From contig NC_087075.1 of assembly GCF_026151205.1 (NCBI RefSeq), positions 13,274,628 to 13,338,627 on the forward strand: a DNA stretch of 64,000 nt, written 5' to 3'. Positions within the stretch are counted from its first letter, which is position 1. Each line of letters opens with the position of its first letter. The notes beneath the pieces were generated by a model that worked only from the letters and a program-made list of their open reading frames with translations, made no database searches and was not told the DNA's origin. The translations under genes and the position numbers were made by a program. This DNA comes from Bolinopsis microptera. Lineage: Eukaryota > Ctenophora > Tentaculata > Lobata > Bolinopsidae. Positions 34,591 to 46,394 of the stretch are shown here, one piece after another.

Positions 34591-36755
34591 TTAACAGTTG
34601 GTGTGAACGAAGTCCCCGTTTGCTAGAATCTTGATGTTGGCGTGTTGATCAGCTGTGAAGGCTTGGTCTGGAAAAAATTAAGTTATTACTTTGAATAAAG
34701 AAGTTACTTTGTTGAGGTCATTACTAGACTTTAAATAAAGATTAATTCTGAATTCGATGCAGTTTCACGGCGGGATTTGGTCAAGTAAAACTGTTGCATA
34801 TTTGCAATAATTTACAAAAATTGAACATTTTTCTATACCAATTTGTTGACATTTAACAACTTGCTACATGAATACGCCTTATACTAACTAACTATGCTAA
34901 CTAACTACACTAGTTAGTAATAACTAACTAACAATTCAAATTAAAAACTTACTGCACTTAGTGCATCTCTTGCAGCCGTAATGGTAAGTGTTAGCAAGGT
35001 AGATGAGTCGTTGTCCACTGATAGTCCCGTTGCAGATACCGCAAGTGTGTACCTGAGGGGCTCCCTTGCAGTTGAAACACTCGGGCTTGCCTGGCAGAAA
35101 GTAAACAGTAATATGTTAAGTAGAAAAAGGATTTTAGTATAATTACTATAATTGTAGAGTATAATAATTATAAAGTATCGTACAGGGACAAAAGGATTTT
35201 AGTATAATTGTAGAGTATAATTATAAAGTATCGTACAGTGCCACGGCTAAGACTTGCAAAGCTTATGTTAGCGATTGGGATCAGTAAAAATGGTATATTG
35301 GTCCCCCAAAGGTTGGAGCTACATATTTATATAAATTTAAAGTAGAGGCGGGTACAATAATGTAAATTATAATAATTAGTACAAATCCGTATTAGTCGCT
35401 AACTGTAGTTACACTTGCAAGGCTTTCATTTTACGAGGAGTTGCATGGGCGTGTTGAAAGGTAAAACTCTATCTCTAACACAAAAAATAATTCAAAAGTT
35501 AAAGTATATTCTGCATAAGTTAGATCGGTCTCTGGTGAGGCTGTCTTCTTGGAGGAAAGAAAGTTTTTTTAAACACGTGTTGATAAAGTGTTGTTTACAA
35601 ATTCGTAATTTATAACACCATCTGTGAATGGATTCGTAACAAGGGTTTCTCTTCAGAAATGTGCTGTAATCCGAGGAACTAACAGAAAAGGTTGTCAGAC
35701 TATTATAAATATTAACTCCTAGAATGGTTTCTGGGAGTTGGGACTATATGGACAACACATTACTGAAGAGAAGCCTTTGTTACGAATTTATTCACAGCTT
35801 ATCTTATTCCCTCCCTAACTAGTTAACTAGTAACTACATGTGATAAGGAGTGTGACTCACCTCCGTTATCGTAGAAACTCTCAGTTGGTGCTACGACCCT
35901 GTTACAAGAGGTGCAACGGAAACAATCGTGATGCCAAAACTTGTTTAACCCGGTTACCCATCGGCTTGGAATGTTCTGGTTACATCCTCCGCAAATCCTG
36001 GGGAAGTTCATATGAAAAATGAGATAGTGGTGTTGATTATATTAATTAGAGAATTATAATCAAAGAATTAGAGGTCGGAAAGTGCAATGATTGTGTCAGA
36101 TCATAAAAGATAAATCAATAAATCAAACGGTCAGTGACTCTCACTGAGAGTCACTCCGTTTGATTTATTCATTTATTTTTTATTTATTGAGAGGACCGTC
36201 AGACATATGATTGAACTTGAAAAGATAAATCAATAAATCAAACGGTCAGTGACTCTCACTGAGAGTCACTCCGTTTGATTTATTCATTTATTTTTTATTT
36301 ATTGAGAGGACCGTCAGACATATAATTGAACTTGAAAAGATAAATCAATAAATCAAACGGTCAGTGACTCTCACTGAGAGTCACTCCGTTTGATTTATTG
36401 ATTTATTTTTTATTTATTGAGAGTCTCTCAGTCTTAAGATCACCCAGTTAATTTAAAGATTTACAAACAAATCGTGTTTTCACTCCCAAAAATATAGGAT
36501 AAAATTGTAAAAACTCCTTATCTCTCGGTCTAGGTTCATCAGTCTTTTCCTCTCTGCATATTATGCCATATTAATATGGCGATTTCTGGTTCTATATAAT
36601 ATGGCGATCACGGTAAAAAGTTCTGATTGAAACCTCTTTAGGTTGAGCTTCTAATATTAGCTGGGGGAAGTTATTTTTTATTAATTAATTAGTGTAAAAC
36701 GAGAATTTCACATTAAGTTGACATTAAATGTTACTTACTTTGGTCCGTCAGACAT
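34591..36755 (-). CDS. Small double LIM-domain protein, 122 aa
   Basis: Minus-strand exons 36755-36739 (MSDGPK), 35997-35861, 35090-34953, 34667-34591. All GT..AG, and phases close to exactly 122 codons. LIM1 (residues ~8-60): CGGC, WHHDC, CTSC and CFNC give the C-x2-C / H-x2-C / C-x2-C / C-x2-C zinc pattern. LIM2 (~67-122): CGIC, HYGC, CTKC, ending HTNC, so the last pair is His/Cys and the protein stops at its final ligand. It resembles LIM-only/cysteine-rich adaptor proteins, which bind other proteins or actin-associated partners rather than DNA. An AATAAA overlaps the stop region. An equal alternative first exon lies at 37154-37138. The palindrome's inner edge falls in intron 3. Confidence 0.85.
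35622..35821. mobile_element. MITE related to the 49.4-kb TIR element
   Basis: ~200 bp in LIM intron 2. Right end CCCTAACTA, then inward CTGTGAATAAATTCGTAACA and AATGTGTTGTCCATA, all matching the terminal inverted repeat of the element at 49421-53009. The left half is the inverted counterpart (CTGTGAATGGATTCGTAACA) but lacks the outermost bases. So a short non-autonomous relative, with one end eroded. Confidence 0.75.
36109..36453. repeat. 115-bp tandem repeat with hairpin, three copies
   Basis: Units start at 36109, 36224 and 36339; a fourth, dispersed copy is at 36770. Each holds a near-perfect ~66-bp palindrome: GATAAATCAATAAATCAAAC before a centre AGTGACTCTCACTGAGAGTC and the mirrored CCGTTTGATTTATT after it. 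Each unit also ends with GACCGTCAGACATAT, a truncated piece of the LIM start exon. Confidence 0.9.
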
Positions 36756-37139
36756 ATTGAACTTGAAAAGATAAATCAATAAATCAAACGGTCAGTGACT
36801 CTCACTGAGAGTCACTCCGTTTCATTTATTGATTTATTTTTTATTTATTGAGAGTCTCTCAGTCTTAAGATCACCCAGTTAATTTGAAGATTAACAAACA
36901 AATCGTGTTTTCACTCACAAAAATCTAGGATAAAATTGGAAAAACTCCTTATCTCTCGGATTATCATGCCATATTAACAAGGCGATTTCTGGTTCTATAA
37001 ATGGCGATCACGGTAAAAAGTTCTGATTGAAACCTTTTTCGATTGAGCTTCTTATACTAGCTGGGGAAAGTTATTTTTATTAATTAATTAGTGTAGAACG
37101 AGAATTTCACATTAAGTTGACATTAAATGTTACTTACTT
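36309..37139. repeat. Tandem duplication carrying the LIM first exon
   Basis: Two direct copies of a ~400-430-bp unit (about 36309-36738 and 36739-37139) that share ATCACCCAGTTAATTT, CGGTAAAAAGTTCTGATTGA and the block before TTACTTACTTTGGTCC. Each ends at a complete LIM start exon with donor (36739-36755 and 37138-37154). The units differ by scattered substitutions and a ~35-bp indel. Confidence 0.85.
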
Positions 37140-37154
37140 TGGTCCATCAGACAT
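37138..37154 (-). other. Alternative first coding exon of LIM gene
   Basis: ATGTCTGATGGACCAAA followed by donor GTAAGTAAC. It encodes the same MSDGPK start as the exon at 36755 with one silent change, so splicing to exon 2 would give the identical protein. Either or both promoters could be active. Confidence 0.6.
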
Positions 37155-39483
37155 ATTGAACTTGAAGTCTGAAATTAATTATTATTGTTAAAATTAGTAT
37201 TATATTTATATACCACATCGCAAGCAGAAACGTAATCGAACATTTTAAAATCAAATTTTAAAGTTTATTCAAGTTCAACACAAATTAAATCTGATCCATG
37301 AGAAATATCAAAAAATGTAGTCTCTCAAAATTGAGATTGACAAGATAAATCAAACATCAACAACATAAGCACACACAGCCTGGAGATTTATTGTAGACTG
37401 ACCAGATACAACAAACTGTAAATAACTCAATTATAAGTCAACTGTTGAAATTTAGAAATGAGCCATGGAATGACTAATGAAGTGTCAACTGTCTCGCAGA
37501 TAAATACTATAAACTTATTTGCAATGCTGACTGCTGATGTGGATGGCTAGTTGACAGTTTTTATGGCTTTCAACGGCCGAATGTAATGAAACCGTGAATC
37601 GTTCACATAGCAGTACTGGTCGACAAAGTATTCGAAATTTCGATAGGTCTGTCATGACCGAAAACTGAAACCTATGACAATACCAAATATTTGGCGATTT
37701 AACTTTAAGGCGTTGTTGACGCCATTAAGACTTTTCATTTTGTATTCTGGCCAAAAGGTACTTGGTTCAAAATCAAAATGAAAGGATAAAAACTTAATTA
37801 CTTAATAATTATAATTCTAGTGCAGCCTAGGCAGTGTTGATAGGAGGGGAGAACTGGAGAAATAGAATTCGTACAAATTATAAATATAAATTGTTGTTTA
37901 CCTCTGCTTTAGGGGGTATAAAACTGACAAGAATTAGTGACGCAGTATTTGAACGATCTCGAATTGAAAAAGGTTTCCGATTCCATGATCATGCGGGACA
38001 CACTGATAAAATGAACAAAAAACCACATGATTATTAATCAACCTAACTGATGAGCTCAAGCTAACAATTGACAAACAATTCAATCTGCAGAAACAATAAA
38101 ATACGGTATAACAAAAAAACAAACAACACCACGAACAAACTCACTACATGAACAAAATGTTCTAATATTCTACCGGAAATTGATAATTGATCAATGTTCG
38201 AGTTTAAGGCGAAGCATAACGATCAATACGACATCATGAAACTAGGAACCTGATATGGGAATGAGGGTAGAATCGTGACAAATTTAATATATTATCCTTT
38301 CTTCAGAATACACCCGACTGATGACCAATGGGAAGCAGGAGGCCGTAAAAACTGTTACATCTTGAAAAAGGCTTCAGTTTTCTTACTTTTTATGTTTATA
38401 AATTTACATGACCATAAAAACAACAGAAACCGTCTGGATGAACAACAATGAATACAATGAAATGGTATTGTTTGATTGATCACAATTAGTGAGGTCAAGA
38501 AGCCCCTGCACTGTATTGGGCCCACCCTACATTAATATTTTAGGATATTTACAAGCCTTTGACGATCTCTTCTACCGTCATTGGCTTGACAAGACGGTAC
38601 CCAATAGGTACACAGCTGTAGTCCTAAAGTTAGTACACAGTGTGTACTAATGACAAACTGGAAGCCTCGGTAAAACAATCCGGTAGGAACAATGATTATT
38701 TCGACCAATCAAAAACATTGCATTGTTGTTATTGCATGTACGTGAATATACGTGAATATTGAGTTGGAGGCTCTAAAATTCTAACTTTCGAATAAAATGA
38801 AACTGAGATTGTAGGTGAATATTGAGTAGAATGTACGTGAACATTGAGTTGGAAGCTTTATAAAAAGCCTAACGTTCGAGTAAAAGGAAATTCTGGAACT
38901 GAGAAAACTTCCGTGCGATCAGAGTCCAGACGAGCTGACAGCTTGTTATTAACATTAGTTTTCAGTCTGAAACCCTCCAACTATATATATACGGTATGCT
39001 GAGTATTCCTGTTGAAAACGTAGCGTAAGTGTTGAAACCTTAGCTACGTTTATTAAGTCTTGAGTACGGGGTAGTGATCTCATTGTTGGGAATTTCTCAA
39101 TCGTACATATTGCAACTAGGGGAGGTAAGTCATTCGCAGACACATGAGTTCAGGATTAATTACTGCGGTAAAACTTTGGTTACACTCTATTTGTAATTAT
39201 TGTTGTCATGAGAACATCAAAGCTGAATTTTGCCGACAATTTATTCGATTGAAACGCAATAAGTTTGTTTGCCAAAAAAATGTGTTTATGTACAAAAGAA
39301 TTTCAAAAAAGTCTGCTAGTCGCTTACATAAATTTGTAAAGTCACAATATTTGTAAATTTAAGTCGTGAAAATACTGCATTTCAATTTTCAACTATATTA
39401 AAGTAACACATATATTTACACATATCTCTTGGTAATTATTTAAATTACTTAATAAACATAAACTTTTCTTCGAAAAATAATAA
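37155..39483. other. Palindrome spacer, no gene recognised
   Basis: Single-copy AT-rich DNA between the arms. It probably includes the LIM promoter at its left end. A ~90-bp direct repeat (ACGTGAATATTGAGTTGGAG / ACGTGAACATTGAGTTGGAA) lies around 38740-38880. Confidence 0.5.
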
Positions 39484-39678
39484 GGTAGTTGTTAAATGTC
39501 AACACATTGGTACTAGAAATAATTTTCAATTTTTGTAAATTATTGCAATTATGAACATTAATTACTTGACAAACCCCCGCCTTGAAACTGCATTGATTCA
39601 GAATTAATCTTTATTTAAAAGTAATTACCTTAACAATTAGAAACTTATTTATTCAAGTAATAACTTAATTTCTTCCAG

Positions 39679-39756
39679 ACCAAGCCTTCACAAGCTGATC
39701 AACCAACGAACATCTTCTAGATTCTAGCTAACGGGGACTTCGTTCACAACAACTGA
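39679..39756 (+). pseudogene. Copy of LIM last exon
   Basis: TTCTTCCAG|ACCAAGCCTTCACA matches exon 4 of the LIM gene with its acceptor, but indels disrupt the frame, and exons 1-3 are absent from this side because the palindrome ends within intron 3. Confidence 0.8.
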
Positions 39757-41701
39757 TAGATAATAGTAGTCTACGTTTAGAGACAAAGAGAGGTTGACTC
39801 TTGAGAAGTTGACCCATCTGTGTATATCATATTATTTCGATATGTAAGCTTAGTATTCATTATATATATGCTAATAACGTTACTCACCATTAGATCGTAA
39901 GTTTGGGTTGCCATTAACCAATTTTAGTCCAATATTATACTGGCACATTCTTTTTATTTTATGTTTATATCGTTTCTTTTATGAACATTGTTTGAAAAAA
40001 AGTACATTTTGTAATAATTGTTCTTTTTTTGTATTAAACATTTAACTGTAAAATTTTCAATTATTTAATGCGTATATCTTGTAACTACTGTTATAGTTGT
40101 GATGTCTATTTTAATTTTGGTCATCTAAAAAAACGTGTAGTAGAAATATTAGCAATACAATAAAATATTAAAGTTTGATGTGTCTAAAATGTCGGCATGT
40201 ACTATACATGGCTTTAAAAGGAAGATATAATTTTATATTGCTATAACGTAATCATTTTGTTTGTTTAATTCCCTATGGAGTTTTGGGAATAAATTCTTTG
40301 GTTTCAACAAATCAGTAAAGATGAATTCATTACAATAAAGGTAAAGTCATACAATAAGCTACTTGGTATTAATAAAGAGACTTTATCGCATCTATCAAAA
40401 GGATACGTATGATATACTTTGTTCTTTACTTCGCAGTTTCTAACAATCATGTTTAGTTATGTGTTAAATGTTGATCTGAGCTGTACGTACGTTGTTCGTG
40501 TGCGGCTTTACAAGCTGGTCTTTAGCTATAGTCTTTTCTCATTAAATTACGAACAAACGATATTTCTTTGGGCAGGAATGAAACGCCAGACGGTACCAAA
40601 GTTGGAGATAAAGATTATATTTTCTAGAAGACTCAGTTGGTAAGAGAACTTTAAAGAGATTTAAATACTGTTTTGTAGTCACCAGTGTCTAGTTGTCCTT
40701 TTTACGTAGATTCTAGCGTTAACTCATAAGTTCAACAAGTCTAGTTGTCCATTTTTACGTAGATTTCTAGCCGTTAAACTCCATAGTTCACCAAGCCTAG
40801 TTGTCCATTTTCTACGTAGATTCTAGCCTCCTTTACTCATAATTCTGTGGTCTTAGCATGGTAATGCATTCATCAAAACTAATAGTAGGTATGCATCACA
40901 ATTTCAAAAATTTACATTTTTTGCCACAAAAGCAAAATCATTATCAAATGTAAATTAAAGAATAGGCTTGAAAAGTGTTGATGGCGTATTGTAGACTGGC
41001 GTATTATGTCATTGTGCATATTACTTGTTAACCATTCTTATATCAGAAACTTATACGGTCATTTTAATTACTTAAACATTGACAATTGACATCTAAATAC
41101 GTCTTAATAACTTGTACGCCTTGTTGCTGAAGCGAACTAATTGATTTTTCTTTTGAAGGAGATGAAGAGCGTGTAACTGTGAATTACTTGAATGTGATGC
41201 CAAATGTGTTAGTGGATTTTCAAACTTTGCATCTGTTTTGCATAAGTTTTTGGGTTATGATAGGAACTATTACCATCAGAAATTACCGACATTATGTGTT
41301 CTGTTGACAACATAAGGACTAATGTTGGGCTATAGTTACCTTTTTAATGGAATATCCAAATTTTACCAGTCTCAATTACTGTTCTAAGTCACTTGTACCA
41401 GTTCTTAATTTCACCGTATCGAGTAAATTTCACTAACAATTGTCATGTTGTTTTAGATTTTGAAAAGTTTTAAATTGCAATTGTACAGTCGAAATAAGAT
41501 TTAATGGCCATGTAGCTGTTTTGCATTGGAAGCAGTTCTTTATTTCAGACTTCCCTAATATCATTTTCAACTACCTTAGGTTATTACTGAACTGAGATAG
41601 ACCACCCAAACACACAATTATCGCTTTTCACATCATTTAATTGTTCAATGTTCTTGCATTATAATTTTTCTGACAGCTTAAATAGCTTCTCCCAGCAAAA
41701 G
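39757..41701. other. Right-arm intergenic, diverged copy
   Basis: Alignable with 32641-34590 including the 55-bp minisatellite at about 40680-40850. No exon recognised. Confidence 0.5.
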
Positions 41702-42728
41702 ATGCAACTGATCCTGAACCACACGCTCAACATCCCCGACAGCTCCCGAAAAGCCTAGCAGACCAGATCATCATCAACACCTGGCTTATATTTGTGGAAA
41801 TAGCTGGGTTTTCTGGTAATGGTTTTGTGCTTTAGGTAAACACACAAAGTACAGCGCTATCAGGATTGAGGAGATGTCACTGTGGTGTATCAACAAGTTG
41901 GGAATCAGGATTTAATACCATGTGGTGATGGTGGATGCCCGTTACTTCTGTTAACTTCGCGTGGTAACCAGTGGATATTCGGGGACTTTGCTGTATCGTG
42001 ATCAGGTTTTCAAGCAGATTTCATTTTATTGCTACACATTCTTCTTATAGTCGGGTGAACATTAACTAATATACAGGGTAAGCTACCCCCTGAGTTCTCG
42101 GAACCTATTTGTCAACAAAGTGAAGGATTGTGGCTAGTAACAGTTATAACTATAGCTACCATCTAACCCATTTGTGGTCTCATCTTCAACAACTTACAAT
42201 GTACATACCACTTCAAACGTTTTAGGGTCTGTGTGTCGGCGGACAAACGATGTGTTACTGGTTGTGGTAATTCAGGTTTATCATCATACATATCATCTGG
42301 TTACTAATCACTAATTATAACATTACACGCACTTGTTCTATAGCCTTTAAGAAAGACCCAAACTTCTGTTAATAAACGGAAAACATTGTGTTGTTTGGGG
42401 TGACTTTTCAGTTTCCTTATTGCGTTTATTCCTTACACCCTGGGGTGTCTGTTAGCGTTTTATATTCCTGTTAAAGGATTGGGTGGCTACGTGGTGCCGT
42501 TTCCTTCTTTACACCCACTTGTTGGTTTAATCCTATCGTGTAATACCTTAACAACCCTACAATTCAAAGGAGTTATACTAATAGTCTTGTGAGAAATGGC
42601 TGGTGCCATATAAGAGGGTTACAGAGTAGTGAAATGAGAGGTAAGATTGTATCGGGTGTTGGACTCCTCATCCGTGTACCATTAGATTTAATTTGAATAC
42701 GGAGGAATTTGGCTTGGTGTTTACGTGA
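41702..42728 (+). pseudogene. Broken copy of the GPCR gene
   Basis: Begins with the same ATGCAACTGATCCTG and ends GTTTACGTGA, equivalent to the intact left-arm gene, but many one- to four-base indels destroy the frame throughout. The total length is conserved within a few bases, so errors or mutations are small and scattered rather than large deletions. Confidence 0.9.
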
Positions 42729-43365
42729 TTGTTGTTTTAATTTATTGTTCATTTGTCCAAAACAATATTTGGGTAGAGTGTAACGATGCCAGTGTTCTCT
42801 CTTTATCAAATAAAATCAAAATGATATTAATTGAATGACCGTCTGCAAATGCAAAATGTTACCGAGAAAGGAAATCGGTCGCTCGCTTTTCCCATTATAA
42901 CAGCTTACGAATTAATTGTATAATAGTCGATTAATTTTCTTGAAATCAAATTGACTGTAAAAATCATTTTGGGTTGCTTACGGGGTCGATACACTAGTAA
43001 TTCGGAAAGGGGCCGTATAGTTAGTATTAAATTATCTGATGTGTATTGAATCGTTATTGAGTACAGCTGCCTTCGGGTAGTTCTTCTTAATCGATCACAA
43101 TTGTAAATGAATGGAAAAAAGCGAGCGGACCAATTTCATTCCGGTTCATTTTGCATTTGCAGATGGTTCATTCACAAATTATTATAATTTACATTTGTTT
43201 GATGTAGGTACATTTAAATAAAAAGAAAGCACGGATAATTTGAAAAAGTTATAAAAACTGCATTCCAAATAATATGTGTGTTAAGTTTAAATGTAAAAGC
43301 GTGTCCGACTCTAGATTATATACTTAAAAGTAGACATCTCACATGTCCAAAAACTCATAACACAA
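42729..43365. other. Right-arm intergenic, diverged copy
   Basis: Counterpart of 30990-31620 with the same ~60-bp hairpin pair (about 42840-42900 and 43105-43165). No gene. Confidence 0.5.
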
Positions 43366-44546
43366 TCAATGATCTAAAATATGATAAGCCCGCCTACAAA
43401 AACCAACAAGAATGTTCCACGATCCTGTCAATGTCATACTCCTACTCTTGTCCTCCAGGTTAGAGCATATATGTTCCCTTTTTTAGGGTAGAGGAGAGCA
43501 CAGATTCAGATCCATGTGCTGGAGAGTTGGTGATATAACTGCTGTCATAAGTTTCGTTGTTCACCCCTCACTCCAAATCCCTCATCACATTCCACCGTGA
43601 TGATCTCATCCAGGTAGGAATACTGGGTTGACACATCCAGCAGGGCTCTCCCAATTTTCAGCTTTTACATCCTTACATGTAACTATACTAAGAACTTCTG
43701 TTCATTTAGAGTTATTGTTTCGGAATCCAAGTCTAGGGTTCTGGTGTATTGTTGGAGCTGAAACATGAGATCCTAGAGTGATGACGTGTTATATCGGGGA
43801 TGATACTGCATCAGGGACCACATTCCGTCCCTTTTCTATAGTATCAGTGCGGGGACAGAGCAACAGATTTGCCTCACTCTTTTTCCTCCGCACTTTTACA
43901 ATTTGGAGGAATGCTTTAGACGTTAACACAACTCAACCCAGGAGAGCAGTGCAATGCACAATATCGGTGTTCTATGCTGATACTTTCGTTCTTCTTGCAC
44001 CCAAGTAATTGGCTGTCCGTCGGTCGTAAAACAGACCTTCAAACTCCAGGTTTGGTCACATGCCTGAGCTCCAATCCAGTGGGTATGCAAGGGAACTTTC
44101 ATGTTGTGACCCCTCATATCCTGTGATGGATCACCTCCACGCACTGTCTGTATCCGCACTCTGGAAAAACAGTCCGTCTCCGGTCTTATCTTCATGGTCT
44201 CCTCTGAGTCCCGGTAACACTTCTAAAAGACATCTTTTATCTAGGATTACTAGCTAACGACTCTAAGTCAGTATGGTAATCATTTCACCAATTCTTTAAA
44301 TGTACAATTGCACACTCAGAGTGTTTGTCCAGAGAGATGAATGAGGGATGGCCATCCTCCAGAACTTTACGGTAGTCAGAAACATTGGTTCCCTGCCGAG
44401 GTAGGGAGACTTGTGGATGGGTTCGAATTTACCAACAGCTGAAGTGGATGTAAGTAACTGCTTTATAAGTGCTATTTGAACAGAAATATTATTCATCGCG
44501 ATCAGTTATCTTCAAAGAGGGTCGTTATTATTTTTTAGATGAACAT
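43366..44546 (-). pseudogene. Broken copy of the secreted PAN/sushi-like gene
   Basis: Inverted counterpart of 29820-30989. The start (ATGTTCATCTAAAAAATAAT on the minus strand) already has an in-frame stop, and small indels recur along the length. Short stretches remain readable on the minus strand, for example CIALLSWVEL near 43925. Confidence 0.9.
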
Positions 44547-45094
44547 TCTCCTGAGTTATAGAAAGATTGTAACCAAACTGAAAATAATGAAAACGTGACA
44601 GGAGCCTATCCGGTTGCAAGGGTTGTACCGAGTAGAAAATTGCAGTGAGAAACTGAAAGTGATGAAATGACGAATTGTATTTCTCTTTTAACACGCCGGA
44701 ACGATTTATTATTCCTTTGTTTTCTTTTAATCTTCAAGTTGTAATGTTTTATTGTTTCCACTAAATGATCCAAAAGGCTTTCAATACAATTGACAGCATG
44801 GGTGCACCAGGAGATCGTATTTAGCCTCCCCTTGCAGAGCTCAGACTCAGTCAATTGAGAAAACTTGATGAATGGTACTAAAATTTATTTATATTTTTGT
44901 CGGCGATCATGGTTTCCTTTAAAAAACACATAGTGTCGAGTGATGATGCGTATTAGACCAAATTGTGGTATTGGAAGTCCAAAATCACACGACAAAATGA
45001 AAACAAATTTTCCCATCTCATTTTTCCTTTTTCAGGTTTTGAAGACTAAATTTACCCGACCGGAAATTTCAGTAATAAAACGCATCCAGATACG
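44547..45094. other. Right-arm intergenic with empty SINE site
   Basis: Alignable with 28560-29820 minus the tRNA-headed insertion. The uninterrupted site is at about 44870-44885. No exon. Confidence 0.5.
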
Positions 45095-46384
45095 TGAGGA
45101 GCTTGCCGACCAGTTTGGGGCACAGAGCATGTCCTATCTGTAGTAATGATAGAAGGAGTTTGAATGGAACAAAGTGAGTATCGACTTGTCAGCTGCCTTT
45201 CAATAACATCGCTAGGGTACAAAATCACACTACTAGAAGCTGCAGGATGCTCCAGAGACGACGAGCTTGTACAATACCTCTTGGCTAACACCACTACTAG
45301 TAGGCAGAGTGTGTTTACTGACTCCAGATGTTCTCTTTAACATAGAGCCTCCCAACGGAGACGCACAGGTGGTAAATTGTTTTAAACTCAATATAGCTGG
45401 AGCTTTAGTGCACATAAGAGCAGTCCTCCCTCAAAGACCCAACCTCCGATAGCCGATACCACATGCCTCTTGAGTCCGGCTATTCAGACGATGTAGAGGT
45501 GATTGGTGAAGATATGGAGGAGTTTACAGGATATCTTTCAGATCTCCAAGAATATTATCAGTGGAATGGAGTCTCTTTGTCAAGGACACATGACAAAAGT
45601 TTACCAGAGTGTTATTAGAAGAAGTTGGTGACTGTGACGAGTGGGGTAATGAACTAAGAGGGCGAAAAGAGGAGTGGGAGAAAACGAGACGCTTCTTGGT
45701 AATAAGCTTGGTATCAGAGCACGGATGTTACTTATAGAATAATTAAAGCTAACTCTGCCTTTGGCTTTGACAAGCTGTGGTGCAGGATCAGAGAGGAGTC
45801 AGATAACTGAGAAGAGTAAGATCAAACTCTACGACTCATAGTAGTATCCAGTGCTCCTGTACAAACTGTGCTGATGGGCCGTACCTCAGCATGTTTAGAG
45901 TCAGTTAGATGTTGTTTCAGAGGAAGCACTCAAGCGCTTCTACACATCATGGCTAGCTCAATATCTAACAAGGCCTCTACCGCTCATACCAGACCAGGCA
46001 CCTACCGAGAGGTGGGGAAAAGGCTCGGTGGACCATCGCTAGGTCCATGTTCCTACGCCAGTGGACAACGGGAACACGCCTGCCTACCAGTCTCTGATAT
46101 TTGCTACACTGGATGTCAACCAATAAACGGACGAGTGGTAGACACAGGGACAATTTGTATGATTATTATTGTGAAAAAGTACCTATTTGAAGAGACAAAT
46201 TTATTTGAAAAAAAGAAGATGATTTTACAACTTAGTGAACTTAGAAGAGAGTTAGAGTTAGGATGGAGGAGTTTATTACTTGAGACATATTGAAACGAAA
46301 TGAGTCTTTCGTAAGCGTTAAATAGGCCAGCACTTTGCTGAGCCTTCTTTAGGTGCTCTTTTGTTTATAGATGTTATTATATTT
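45095..46384 (+). mobile_element. 5'-truncated LINE, right arm only, frame broken
   Basis: A ~1.29-kb plus-strand insertion with a near-duplicate CAGATACG / CACGATTACG on either side (45087-45094, 46385-46394). The left arm reads through with CACGATACG. RT-like pieces in shifting frames include an ADDVEVIGEDMEEF-type catalytic block near 45490, a KEEWEKTRRFL segment near 45670, and a C-terminal stretch with RWGK and LRQWTTGTP near 46010-46080. It is a different family from the left-arm LINE. A 3' tail ends in ATGTTATTATATTT. Confidence 0.75.
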
Positions 46385-46394
46385 CACGATTACG

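Larger units (their letters stand above)
16976..34866. repeat. Left arm of giant inverted repeat
   Basis: Reverse complement of 39484-59134. The outer limit is sharp: left ATACAACTGAAAC pairs with right GTTTCAGTTGTAT ending at 59134, after which the sides are unrelated. The inner limit is about 34866 (GACATTTAACAACTTGC), inside the last intron of the LIM gene. Matches traced at several points include 20671/55835, 22130/54180, 23281/53034, 23341/49382, 32640/41702 and 34610/39740. Arm-specific insertions are listed separately. Confidence 0.93.

Noticed and set aside
39144-39356. 70-residue basic open frame in the spacer
   Set aside because: No start context, no family resemblance, no conserved counterpart; likely chance.
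45868-46293. 141-residue open frame as a novel gene
   Set aside because: It lies out of frame over the RT C-terminal remnant of a LINE insertion.
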